The notes under the pieces: model-generated
Told to the model about the DNA's origin: nothing
Databases searched by the model: none
The model's input: the letters and a program-made list of their open reading frames with translations, nothing else
Program-made: the position numbers and the translations under genes
Shown here: piece after piece, positions 48,060-61,000 of the stretch
How the letters are laid out: the number at the start of each line of letters is the position of its first letter
Numbering within the stretch: position 1 is the first letter of the stretch
NCBI GenBank assembly: GCA_905250115.1
Contig: CAJNOI010000148.1
Span: 163,151-227,150, forward strand
Length of the DNA stretch: 64,000 nt
From: Adineta steineri
Lineage: Eukaryota > Rotifera > Eurotatoria > Adinetida > Adinetidae
Direction: 5' to 3'

Positions 48060-48690
48060 GATGATGATATCACCTAGAAAGTATAACTTAAAACTGACGA
48101 AATAGATAACATTTTCATTTTTATATATTAAACTACTTTATCTCACCTTGTTTATCATAATTCTTTGATTACAATAAAGATTTCTACAAATAGATATCAC
48201 CAGGTATGTTATATTGCGGTTACTAAATGAAATATATATTAAACATTTATTAATACTTATTCACATTCTCTAAACCCACGAGAATATTTGTAAAAGACGC
48301 AAACATCACGAACAGGGAGATAGATCAAATTTATATATATATATAGACTAATAGAACTCGATCAGTTACACTCACGAACAACTGCGAACATCTACTTTGA
48401 ATGAGTTCAAGAATATATTTTTTGTGTGGAAATCAAAACATTTCTGCGAACATCGAATCAATAAAACTCACTCACACTCTCAAACACCCACACCCTCAAG
48501 ATTAACATCGACATTGAACATATGAAAACTTTATTTGCACCCGATTGTTTATCTATCATCTCAGATAGACTAAAACGATCGAATCAATTTCTATATTGAA
48601 GATATAGAAGTTTCGTCTATTTCCAATAATTTGTTTATAACCCATAAAAATGTTTTACTACGGGGTAACTCTACGCTGACAAACAGCAAT
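48060..48690. other. Intergenic region upstream of the reductase
   Basis: AT-rich with a (TA)n run near 48335. A C-rich half-hairpin lies at 48468-48500. No gene recognised. Confidence 0.4.
48468..48500. repeat. C-rich hairpin half-element
   Basis: CACTCACACTCTCAAACACC and then CACACCCTCAAG; no left arm. Confidence 0.55.
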
Positions 48691-48694
48691 CATA

Positions 48695-49080
48695 CAGGAT
48701 GTTCTAGAAGCCATTGCGCAAAGTTTACTTAAATATCCCTTATACAATTCAAGCAGTTTAATCGTTTTTTTTATAAAATGAAAGTAGTCTTTTAAGTTTT
48801 ATTTCATAAAATTTGTTTACAACAAATATTCAAAATGATTACCATCAACGGAAATACATAAATCTATCCTTTTTACAATATTTGAGAAAACATCGCTAAA
48901 ATTTCTTTTGAAATCGATTGAATTTCCTGATTGATGCTTGTTTTATACGTTCCGTTCCAGATTTCGAACTCAGCTTACAAGTCCCTGGATAGACGATGAA
49001 ATACGTGTCGCAAAGACATGCTCTAGAATCATTAGAACTTTCTAGGAAGCATACCTACAACCGTTCGAGAAGAGATAAAA
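48695..49080 (-). mobile_element. Remnant of a Tc1/mariner-like transposon
   Basis: A minus-strand frame ends VKRIDLCISVDGNHFEYLL followed by TAA (about 48823), the usual close of an IS630/Tc1/mariner transposase. Further upstream the frame has stops. ACAGGATGTTCTAGAAGCC at 48695 resembles a mariner inverted-repeat end (TACAGGGTGTYCC type). The other end and most of the catalytic region are missing or unrecognisable. Inactive. Confidence 0.5.
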
Positions 49081-49215
49081 TGATTAATGAACTAATCAGT
49101 TAATCTTGTAATATTCTTATTCGATATCATTTCATGAAGCAACATTTGCATAACACAAACAGTTCTATTGTGAAAAAAAGAAAAATCTTTTCTATGTGAC
49201 AGTGCGTCATTTTCT

Positions 49216-49268
49216 TTGAGGATGTGGCTGTGGATATTTATTCTTTAAACCTTTACCCACACCCTCTG
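49216..49268. repeat. Palindromic hairpin element at the edge of the inverted duplication
   Basis: TTTGAGGATGTGGCTGTGGA, loop TATTTATTCTTTAAACC, then TTTACCCACACCCTCTG. The right duplication arm begins about 20 bp further on. Confidence 0.65.
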
Positions 49269-50330
49269 AAATTGATTTTATATATCAAACTGTTCAATCC
49301 GAACATATCATATAACTTATTCTCTTAAGATCATTTTATTCAATTTTAATGTTTGTTTTTTTTCTCCTATTCATATTCATATCGATTTATAAATATTCAG
49401 TTTTTAGAATATTAACGATCTTAAGAAATCTCATTTTCATAGAATCTTAGATCATATCAATATTGTTATTATTAAAAAATATTATTATTATGAATCACAT
49501 ATAAGTAATAATATTATTGTTTCATTAAATTCACACAAATTCGATTTCTACGTTAATTATTTAATAATTATGATAAAATCATATTTTATTTTTAAGAACA
49601 TTTGTTAAATTTTCAAAGATTCACTTCAAATAATATTCTTGTAAAAATAATATTCAGTACATTGATATATTGTTTCGATTTTAATATGATAAAACTAATG
49701 ATGAATATATCATATTATTCTTTATTTAACCTTTGACAAATAAAATGAATTTAGTTTTGTATTTCGCATAAAAATATTCTTCATCTAAAAATTATAAAAA
49801 GTTTATTTAAACAAACATTTAATTTTCAAATATGAATCCATACTAAAATATATAAAAATAACTTTTAGAACATTCCTTTATATACAATACTTGCATTTTT
49901 ATGCTTAAATCTGACTATTGTTAAAAATAAAGCTATTCTATCTTTATATTTGAAAAAAAACTGACAAGGGAATCTAATAATGAATCAATGAACAGCAGTC
50001 TCTCTCTCTCTCAATACTTAATTAACAGAAACCAGACACATATCTTTCTTTTATCACGTGCACTTTCCAACACTATATCTTATTTATATCGAAATATTTA
50101 CAATAAAAAATCACAAGTTTAGAAATTCAGTTCTTTGAAATACTTTCATTTTAGGTAAGTTTGTTTTTTGAAATAATATGAAAAATGAATGAAAAAGAGA
50201 TTGATATACTATTCATCTGGTAGATAAAGCTGTAGATTTTCTATTTCAAATAAAAATAAAATCGATTGTCTACTTTTATCCAACCATCTTAGATATTATA
50301 TTAGTTTTATCAGTGAGATTCGGTCACAAC

Positions 50331-50475
50331 TCAAATTTGACTAGTCAGAATTGAAATTTCAATTTTGTCTAATATATTCTCAGTCCAAATTGAAATTTCA
50401 ATTCTGACTAGTCAAAATTAAAGTTCAATTTCGACTAGTCAGATTTGAAGTTTGGCTATAACATCTATAAAAGCA
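50331..50475 (+). promoter_or_regulatory. B-box/NHL promoter with GACTAGTC repeats and TATA (right copy)
   Basis: GACTAGTC at about 50340, 50405 and 50432 with AATTGAAATTTCAATT between them, then CTATAAAAGC at 50465, about 50 bp before the ATG. Confidence 0.6.
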
Positions 50476-50519
50476 GATAAGAATATAGTCATTTCGTCTA
50501 TCAACTTCTATTCAAAAAT

Positions 50520-52031
50520 ATGGCAATGGCAAATAACAAAACACTATGTTACACATGTAATGAAGAAAAAATAACATTTCATTGTAAAGGATGTTCAAAA
50601 GAATTTTGTTTAACGGATTTAACAGAACACTGTGAAATATTAACTAGTGAATTACATTCTATCACTTATCAATACAATGAATTTCAACAAACAATTAATG
50701 AACAAAAACAAAATCCACATAATCATTTATTAATAGAACAAATTGATCAATGGGAAATAGAATCAATTGACAAAATTCAACAAAAAGCAAAAGAGTACAG
50801 AGAAAATGTTACTAAATCATTTCAAGCATGTATTAATGATATTGAAATGAAATTTAAAGACTTCGATGAACAAATCAAACAAATACAAAAAGAAAATGAA
50901 TGTAATGAAATTAGTTTAGATTATTTAAGAAATCAATTGAAAGAAATGACAGAAGAATTAAACAATCCATCAAAGATTTTTATTAAAGAAGACTCACAGT
51001 CATTTATTAATGAAATTTCAATTATTTCATCAAAAAGTAAGTTTTTGAAAAATAATTTCTAACTGGATAATAAATAGAACAGGAAAAAACAAAAATCAAA
51101 ATTTCAATCGAAATTAATCTTTTGTTTTCATTGTTTTCTAGAACCAAAATTCAACAAGTGGAAACAAAATGCTATCACTGTGGCTGGTGAAAATGGATAT
51201 GGACAACAATTAAATCAATGCAGTTAACCTGAAGGAATCTTCATTGATGAGAAGAAAAGTATTTTCATTGCTGATGGTCATAATCATCGTATTGTTGAAT
51301 GGAAATATAATGCAAAGCAAGGGCAAATCATTGCAGGTGGAAATGGTGAAGGAAATCGAATGAATCAATTGAAATATCCAACAGATGTGATTGTTGATGA
51401 AAAAAATCATTCGATCATCATTGCTGATCATGGAAACAAGCGGGTGATTCAATGGATGAATCAAAATCAACAAATTCTCATTCACAACATTGACTGTTAT
51501 GGTTTGGCAATGGATAAACATGGGTTTCTCTATGTTTCTGATTGGAAGAAGAATGAAGTGCGACGATGGAAAATGGGTGAATATAACAACGAAGGAACTG
51601 TAGTGGCAGGTGGAAATGGAAAAGGAACTCAACTTAATCAACTGAGTTATCCAGGTTTTGTCTTTGTTGATAAAGAACAATCTGTTTATGTATCAGATTT
51701 TCACAATGATCGTGTGATAAAATGGAGAAAAGATGCAAAAGAAGGAACAATTGTGGTTGGAGGAAATCGTGGCGGAAGCAATCTCAATCAATTATCTTAT
51801 CCTACAGGCGTAATTGTTGATGATTTGGGTCGAATCTATGTAGCAGATTGGGGGAATCATCGAGTAATGCGTTGGTGTGAAGGACAAGAAGAAGGTGAAA
51901 TTGTTGTTGGTGGAAATGGTCAAGGAAATCAATTGGATCGTCCCCGTGGTTTATCCTTTGATGGTGAAGGAAATCTTTATGTTGCTGATTGTTGTAATCA
52001 TCGAATTGAAAAGTTTGAAATAATATTGTAA
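50520..52031 (+). pseudogene. B-box / coiled-coil / NHL gene, right copy with premature stop
   Basis: Exons 50520-51036 and 51142-52031. The first exon encodes the same B-box and coiled coil as the left copy. In exon 2 a TAC of the left copy is TAA here (51225-51227), after which the NHL frame stays open to 52031 with six blades. The translated product would be about 200 residues: B-box and coiled coil without a propeller. It may be a new pseudogene, or a truncated dominant partner that dimerises with the full-length protein. A single-base sequencing error is also possible. Confidence 0.75.
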
Positions 52032-52240
52032 ATGAAATTTTTTGTTAAATAAAAAATCGAGAAATAAAAATAAAAGAAAAAATGAAGTTTTATTATTGAA
52101 AATGAATGCAAAAAAGTCGAATAGAATTTGAAGAAACAAAAATGTATTGATAAGAAAAGAACGTGGGAAAATCTTTTTAGTTGTTTTTCTTTCAAAATTG
52201 AATTTCATTTGACAATTTTGACTAAAAAAATCCAAAAGAT

Positions 52241-53640
52241 AAATGTTAAATAGTTCATTTTTTATTGATTTTTGTCAAACTTTACACAAGAAAAGAGGAG
52301 AACATATTTTATAATTTGAATTCAATTCAATTTTGTTGAACAAAAAAAAAATGATTTGTTAAAACAAAACATTGTTTTTTCGGTATTTTTCTTCACTTGA
52401 AATAGTTTCATGTAGGTAAAATTTCAGTTTTTTGAAATGATATGAAAAATAAACATTGAGAATATCACAGGACGACCATTTCGTCTGAAATGTTTTTGTA
52501 TATAGATGTTTTTTTTGATTTGAAATTATCGTAAGTTCTGTAGTACATTCGATGCTAGACTCTTCGAGATTATTTTGAAAAGTATAGATAAACAATGAGA
52601 AGAGTCAATATTTGAATCTGAATCGATGTATTGAGTTTGAAAGTTTTACTATAAATGTTCTTTATTAAAAATATTTATATTTGAAAAATCTCCAGTTCAA
52701 ATAAAACTTCTTAAGTGCGATTTTGTTTCGAAAGATGATGAAATTTTTGTACATAAAAATAGTTTGTAAGTCATGTTGAGAATTTGAGTTTCTGTTTGAA
52801 TAGGTTAAAATTAACTGTATTATTTAAATTTTAATTATACAACATATGAAAAATGTAATAAGAATGTAAACATCATCTATATATATCGAGTATTCTTAAT
52901 TGTGAAGATTATTCAACATTTTAATTGAAAGAAACTCATAGAAGCTTTTCCTTTTTCTTATCTTATCTAAAAATATGAATGAATTATAAAGTCCAATTTA
53001 TTTAAGAAAAAGAACAAACAAGTTTCTAATCTTCTCATTGATTAGTTTAGATTTTCTATATAGTTTGAAATCTTCTGTTTGAATTGAGAAAATAAATATG
53101 TTTTCCCTTTTCCATCTAGACTTATCATAAAAATTAGTAAAATCTCTAATTTTGTATTGTTGTCTATTCTATTCATTGACTTATTATTTATAATGATTTA
53201 TATATAAATATCTGTGTAGTTCCTAGAAAAACTGTGAGTATAATTATTTAAATACTCTTTCTCTCATATTTTCATCCACATGTAACAAACTTATGGGATA
53301 TTTTGTCCAATTTTGTTTTTAAAAAGATGGATAACATCATTTTTCATTCGATTTAAATTTATTTATTTCATTCAAATTCTGCTTATTTTTGAAGTCAAAA
53401 TGAAAATTAAAAGATATTAAAGGCATTTTTATTTGTATTGTGAGATTTCTAAGAAACCATTAATAATATTTTTAAGATGAAACTATTGTAGATTTACTAA
53501 GAATAACAGATTATAAAAGAACAATGTAATGAAACAATAAACATCCTCACCTATATTCTTACTTTATTCATTTATATAAAATTATTTGATTAATTTTCCA
53601 TAAAGACAAACGACGAAATGAACAAATTTCTGTTTATTTT
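52241..53640. other. Intergenic AT-rich region
   Basis: A short piece near 52380-52450 (TTTGAAATGATATGAAAAATA) resembles the upstream flank of the B-box genes. No gene recognised. Confidence 0.4.
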
Positions 53641-53648
53641 TGATTTAA

Positions 53649-53812
53649 GGTGAAGTTGTTGTGGGTGGAAATGGTCAAGGGAAGTAATCAAATCAATTGA
53701 GTTGTCTCGCAGGTTTATCATTTGATACAGAAGAAAATTCAATTAGAAAAAATTTTATTTTTATAGAAAAATTAAATAAAAGATTTTTCAAATTCAGAAA
53801 AATATTAAAAAG
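53649..53812 (+). pseudogene. NHL-cassette fragment
   Basis: GEVVVGGNGQGK, a stop (TAA), then SNQLSCLAGLSFDTEEN: the last NHL blade of the cassette, truncated before its DxxNHRV motif. The following 60 bp match the 3' flank of ART-NHL copy 2 (about 61800-61870). Homology stops at the hairpin element. Confidence 0.65.
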
Positions 53813-53814
53813 TA

Positions 53815-53860
53815 TAGGTGTAGATGTGGGTATAGATATTATATTGATCTCACATTCTCA
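53815..53860. repeat. Hairpin element, diverged
   Basis: ATAGGTGTAGATGTGGGTAT, loop GATATTATATTGATC, then TCACATTCTCAT. Confidence 0.5.
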
Positions 53861-56800
53861 TTTCAGTGTTCATATTTAATGTATATCTATTGTATATTCA
53901 TCTGACTATGTTCGACAAAATTCATTGAATGTAAAATATGAAAACTTGTCTTTCTATATAAAATTTATGTTAAAACTATCCCCATATAAACTATTGATGA
54001 CAGAATGTTTGCTTCTTGAACACTTCTATCTTTCATATTAATATATGTCATTTAGTATTTTTTTAGTTTCATAGCATTTGAATAAAATAGAACAGAACTG
54101 TTTTTATGTTTCCTCATTATTCTATCTGTATATATTACATATGAAAATTGATAAGAGGTATATTTGACAATAGCGTAATATATTGAAGAATACATCAAGT
54201 AAGAAAAACAATTATACTTTTTAAAAAACGACACAATCTACTTATTCATATTTGAAATTACATTAAAATTCGATGATTTCATATGTTTGGCACAAACTTC
54301 GTACATCACAAGATAAATATAAGTATATAGTGTAATAAAATTGAAATAGAGTTATATATCATTTGATCGATTTCTAAAGAATCATAATTAACTTTTATCT
54401 AAATATCGTACAATATTAAATATAAGATTTTCTTTTCAAGGAGAATTTGATGATTGTACATTTTATTAGTCCTTAAACAATAATAATGTTAGAAACTTTG
54501 ATGAGATATGAAACTATTCAATTCTGTAGAATATAATTATTCTAAGAGACATTAAATAATAGAGAAACTTCATCAAACTTCTTAGTCTGTTATATATTCA
54601 TGAGAGAGATAATAAAGTTGATTATTTAAATATTGATTTTAATTCTAAACTATTAGAAAACAAATCAAATTATTATTCTTAAACTAAATAGACAACAAAG
54701 AAAAGAACTGACAAACAATCTGAATACGTCATAAAAAATTATTTGATAAAATTTCAAAGTTATTAATATCAAAAACTTCTATATGATATTGATTATAATA
54801 TACAATCGAATTTTTTGTCAACATTATCTATGAACTTAAAAATAATATTTTGAACATCTTAAATATTTGATATAAAAGACACATCTATATAGTTCTTCTT
54901 TCTCACTATATCACCATTTTACTCAGTTTATTCACTTATAAAACATCTTAAACAATTTGTCTTTAATAAAATATATTTTATTTATTCGAAATCTTAAAAT
55001 TTTTGTTTAATTAATTGAAAATAATAATAAATTCAATGTTATTCCTTTTCTAATATTGACTTGATTATCTCATCTTTGGATTAGAACATTCATTTTGACA
55101 CAATAAATACTCTTTAAAATAATTGCAAACATATATATCGACAAGAAAAATATCAAGAACTGTTTTTTCTACACTTTAGACCGAACTTTCGATCATTATC
55201 AATGGAAATCTTGTTGATAAAAAATAAGATTACTAAACATTTTGTAGAATATTGAGGTTGATTTAAATACTTTTCAATACTAAAGTATCTGATTAATTTA
55301 CCTATGGTTTGTTTGCTAATGTTGATTTTGTATTAAAACGTCAGTACATCGACAGTGTTCAGTACGCATTCTTGATAGGAATAGGTATTTTCCAAGTGAC
55401 TGGAGCACACATTCACACTATGACGATGGAACAAAATTTTATCATTCGAGTTTTTTTACTCTGAATCGAAAAAATCTTTTTGATTCAATACAATTTTAGG
55501 ATTATCATATTTTCATTCTCATCAGTTTCTGTAAAAAGAAAGGAAATTATTGCATCATTCTATTTTACATCATTTACAAATTCATTCTCGAGTTTAATTT
55601 AAAATAAATAGATAGACATCTGACACAAGATTTTATAGTTATTAGTATTAATCTTTGATTATATTTTTAGAAAATCTTGCAATTGATAAACTATATGAAG
55701 TTGTTGTAGCAATAATTTATCTTTTCATTTTAAGAATTCAAATTAATTTTAAATACCATTGAAACTGAATTATATCGAATATTATATCAAACTAAGTCCA
55801 ACATGAAATTTTGTTGTTTGTTTAATAAGAACATTAATAAAATCATATTTATTAATTACTATTTCAATATTGCTTTTTCATTCGTTATATCGAGTTCTAA
55901 TCTCCTTACTCAGTCTGTTCGTTGATCTTTATTTTCTTGAAATTTTTCAATGACTTTATCTGTATCTGTTATATTAATATTACTTACAATCACTTTCACA
56001 TCATGTAAGATATATGTTTGACAAATAAAAGAACCAATTCGATCGTCTGTAATAAAAAAATGGCTTTATTAGTTAATAGTTAATGCCAATCTTGGATTGT
56101 TTGTATATTATATTCAGAGAGTGAAGATATAATTATGGTTAATAACAAAATAAGATAGAAGTGTATTTGCTCGATTAAATAGTAATTAATATATAGATAC
56201 ACTTAGTACACATGGGTTAATAGGAATTGCAACATATATTTATTGAGCTTTTAATTCTAATTGAAACAAAGTTAGTATTTTATAGTACCTAAATCATATT
56301 TAACAATATCTTTTCATGTGATCATGGTACTCATTGTATCATACTGATTGTCTTGTGAGTAGTTTTATTTAATTTATATGTATTCTACTCACCCACATAG
56401 AATACTTCGTTACATATTTTTCAGTTAGTAGTTTTGTATTAAATTAGTTTTGAATTATTCCTAAAATATGAAAGAAAATAGAAGTGTATGGAATATATAT
56501 TTAAGAAAAAACATAAAAATGAAAATCGAAAGTTCATGTCTCTTTCATATATTTTGTTTATTTTTACTTTTACACAGGTAAAGTTGGTTGAAGAGTTATA
56601 TTCCTATTCCAGACAGAAATCAATCAACTCTATCTGAGGGTATGCTTAAACTGTTTAGATTCTCACTAGTATCATTAATCTTACTTTAAGATATAGGAAA
56701 GTTAAGCATAAAATTAGATAGAACTCGTTGAGTTCTACTTTGAAACAAGTATCTAGATAAATCTAAGTCCCTCATTTCACTAATGTTTTCCTAATAACAT

Positions 56801-58058
56801 CATACGCATGTTCATCTAACCTTAAAGTTAAAATATAAGAAGCAATTCTTTTATTCTTCTCTTCTTCATTCTTTATCAGAAGAACACGCAGAGAGTGCAT
56901 ATGATTCATACGAATGAATAACATTCAGTTACTATCTTATTCGAAAATATATAAACAATATTATATTAAAAAAGTAAAATTTAAATGGATAAAGCTACAG
57001 ATGAAATAGATAGTTGTTCATTTTCCTCCCCTCGGTTACACCAGTGATGTATGTATGACTGTGCAAAAAGGTTGAATATAATACCCACATCTACATCTAT
57101 ATTCACACTCCTCAATATTTGTGTCGTTATCTTTTGCAAGCAGAGAAGAAGCTCTATGAAGATAAATAATATCATCGTCAATAAAAGAAAAAGAAATACT
57201 TCTCACCAACTTGGATGTATAACTTTGTTTATCATTCTTTAAAAACCAAGATAAAAGAATTTATTTACCTTCATATATAAAAGGTGAATTATGTGTGCTG
57301 TGTATACTTTTATTCATTTCGAAGAGAGAAACTATTACTAACATACACTTCCAAAAAGACAGAATAGCAAGTGACTTATAAATAACCAAAGTCAGTAAAT
57401 ATTACTCAACCTATCTTCTTTTACAGCGTTTTTTTCCCTTTCGAGATCCATGTGTTTGAGGTAGAGTTTAAATGGATATGCTTGTACGAACTGTTGCCCA
57501 CTTTGATCATAAAAGTTCTCCTAAGCTTAAAGTTTAACTTGAATCTCAGGGAAGTATTATGACTTTTCAATGATTGTAGATGCCACAGAGATGTTCATTT
57601 TTAGAACTTGTTTTATTTCTTTGGGAGTTTGCAAAAGAGGAAACATCAAATCTATGAGTTTAAGTGTTAGTGCAGATGAGAGTATATATGAAGATGCGAG
57701 TATAGATGATGATGTGGTTTGTCAGTTAATGTGTACGATGTGAAGATATCATGAGAATGAAATTATTGAGAAATGACTATAATATCCATATCAATATTCG
57801 CCCTTGGGCATCTACACCATGCTACCTACTGTCATCTTCATTGTCATGGTCGTCCGTAGACTTACCCTCACTCTCACACACTCATCGATCGCATTTAAAT
57901 ATGCTTAAAATGAAACAATATAAAAACTGCAGTAAAGTAACTTTGATCGTCAATTTTTTCAAACTTAATAATCAAAATACAGATCAAATAAAGTTTTCTT
58001 TTTTCTTTATTTAGTTCACCATTTAATAAAAAACAATTTGAATAATTAATTAATTATA
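53861..58058. other. Long AT-rich intergenic region
   Basis: Four kilobases with no recognised gene. A possible 45-codon terminal exon lies at 56046-55910 (-) but has no partner exon. C-rich half-hairpin at 57083-57113. No RNA gene seen. Confidence 0.45.
57083..57113. repeat. C-rich hairpin half-element, diverged
   Basis: ACCCACATCTACATCTATAT and then TCACACTCCTCAA. Confidence 0.4.
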
Positions 58059-61000
58059 ATGAGTCATAATGGAGATCGTTTTACAGATATCGAACTGGAA
58101 AATAAACGCTTGCCAGCATGTTATGGTTATCTTAATTATAAATTATTATCTCTTACAGAAGCGATGAATGAATTACAAAATTTTCTGAACGATATAAATC
58201 GTTTTGTTAAATTAGCTAAAAGACATTGTACATATCCAAATGATCATAATTTAACAAAAGATGAATCTGCTGCAATTTATATTTATACTATGGAACTGTC
58301 TGATGATTCAAGTGTTTATCGTATTTTAAATCAAACACTTCGTGCAGAAGATCGAACAAAAGTTCGTCCATGGTTTGGATATTTAAGACTTTTAGATTCT
58401 GCAACATCAAAATTACCTACATTCAAAGGAATTATTTGGCGTGGTATTGATAAAAATGTTACTATGAAATTTAAAAAAGGTCAAAGAATTACTTGGTGGA
58501 GTATAAGTTCATGTTCAACATCTATTGATGTTATTTCTTCATTTATTAGCAAATCTTCTTCAAGTACATTATTTCATATCGAATGTTTAAATGGAAAATC
58601 TGTTTCATCATTTACATGTTATCCAAATGAAAACGAAGTTATTTTAATGCCTGGAACAGTATTTGAAGTTGTATCTAATCCATTAAGTCATCATGGCGGA
58701 TTAAACATTATTCATTTAAAAGAAATTAGTGATGATGATGAAGAAGAAGAAGAAGAATCACCTAGACCATCAAAGCCAAGTAAGTATTTCAACTATTATG
58801 TTTATTTTTGTTCCAAATTCAAAAACATTTGTTTTATTTGACTAATCAAAATATTTTGATAGACGAAAATATTTATCGAAAAAGTTAATAAAATAATTCA
58901 ATAAGTATACCATTGTAGAATTTATTATTTTAATCTCAAATTAATGAGTTGAATAAGAAATATTTGATATTTTATTGTTGAATTTGATCGATTGAAAATC
59001 TTAATTAGAAAATAAAATAATTAAAGATTTTACTTGGACAATATTATTTCTAAGAGCAATTATAAAAACAAGTGTTTCAAAGATCAATGAGAATATAAAC
59101 TAATTCAACAGAATAAATCATAAATTATTGATCTTCATTCAAAAAATTTAAAATTATAAAATCAAATTTTCATTCCTTCTTATTTTAAATTATTTCAAGA
59201 ACTTAAACAATAGTTCTCATAATCTAAATAATTTTTTATTTATTTCTTCAAAATAAAAATATTCTATTCATATTCTTTAGTATTTTTATATAAATAAAAT
59301 TAAAATAAATTATTTATTTTTCTATTATTGTCAAATAAAATGGTTATATTTTCTTTTTGTTAAGATCCTTATAAGCCAAGTCATTCTGCAATTAGCACAG
59401 CGACTATATCAAGCAATCCAGTAACAACACATCAAATAACAATTCAATCTCAAATAAAACCACGTATGTTTCATAATAAAAAATAGCTTTATTATCTTTA
59501 AAATTGAGATAAAACTTTTCATAAATTATTTTTATTAATTAAGTAACAATAAAAATTCATTTTCCAAATAGTATTATTCTTTGGATAAGAAATAACAATT
59601 TTTCTTGAAGCATTAATCATACAATTATTCATAATTTGATTCTTTTTTATTGTTTATATCACTTAATATAACACTGAAAAAAGATTTCATCCAACGTTTT
59701 CGAATTATTTTTTCCGCAGAGATAACGAGAATATTATTAAATAAATGTTTAAAATGAAAATTCTTTTGAAAAATAACAAAGTTTATTTTCATTTTAAATA
59801 TTTTTTATAAATTAATTTATATAAATAAGAACTAAACTTAAGATCGAAAGTTTTCTTTTCTAATTAAAATAAGCATTTATAGAATTGCTAATCAAATTAA
59901 TCAGTTTGAATAGTTTTTAAAAACAGTAAATAATGTTCTACTAAGAATTGAATAGATTTATTAGAAATTAAAACTAATTTGATTGACTTTGTTTTTCATC
60001 ATAAAAAAGTTTTCATTGTGTTCTGATTAATTAATTCATTCATTAAATAATAAAATAAAATTTATTTTATAAATAATAACATTATTTCATCTATAGAATT
60101 TATTCAAAATATTTATCTATGTTAATAAGAATAATTCGATTAAATATTTTCAATTCATTTTTTTAGTTTAAATATTTATTTTAAAACAATTCTGTTAAAT
60201 AAATAATTCTAAAAATCATTTATTCTATGAACTATATTTTATAACACAATTACTTTATTTGTTTTTTAAAATATTTGTTCTAATAGAAAATTCAAATCTA
60301 AACAAATTTCTGAGAATAAATAGAAGTTTTATATTTTTTTTCATTTAAAAAATCACTTTTAGTATTTTAATAAAAAAGGATTATGCTGTTTTTAAGTTGT
60401 TGAATAAATTTAAGTTAAGTTTAACTCTTTAGTTTAGAATTTTCAAATAAAGGAATTATTATTTAATTTATTAACAAAAAGAAATTTTAAATCGATTTTA
60501 TTTAAAACATTGAAATAAAAATGATTTTTATTTAAAAACATTTTCCGAAATTAGACTTTTATTTTATTAAAATAAATTCAAATACAAGTTTTTCTTCTTA
60601 TTTTCGTCCTTTTTTGATTTAAAAATAATGGAAAAGGTTTTGAATAAAATGAAAGTTCTTTTATTTTAGAACCAATTCAACCAAAGAAGAATAAATTTCA
60701 ACAGTTTGGAATTACTGTTGCTGGAGGAAATGGACCCGGACAGGAATTAAATCAACTCTATCATCCTTGGGGGATCTTTATCGATAATGATAAATCAATT
60801 TATATTGCTGATTCTTCGAATGATCGTATTGTTAAATGGAAACTGAATTCAAATGAAGGTCAAATCATTGCAGATGGATTGAATGATCCAAGAGATATAA
60901 TTTTTGATAAAGAACATAATTCTTTTATTATTGCTGATTATAGAAACAAACGGGTAATTCGATATTTTGATCAAAATCAAACAAATCCACAAATTATTAT

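Larger units (their letters stand above)
49285..52240 (+). repeat. Right arm of 3-kb inverted duplication
   Basis: Reverse complement of 14370-17425. The coding 5' exon and promoter are the same as in the left arm by eye; the NHL exon and outer flanks have diverged. Confidence 0.85.

Noticed and set aside
55910-56046. Possible 45-codon terminal exon on the minus strand after an ACAG acceptor
   Set aside because: No upstream exon, start or family could be found; the open length is not unusual.
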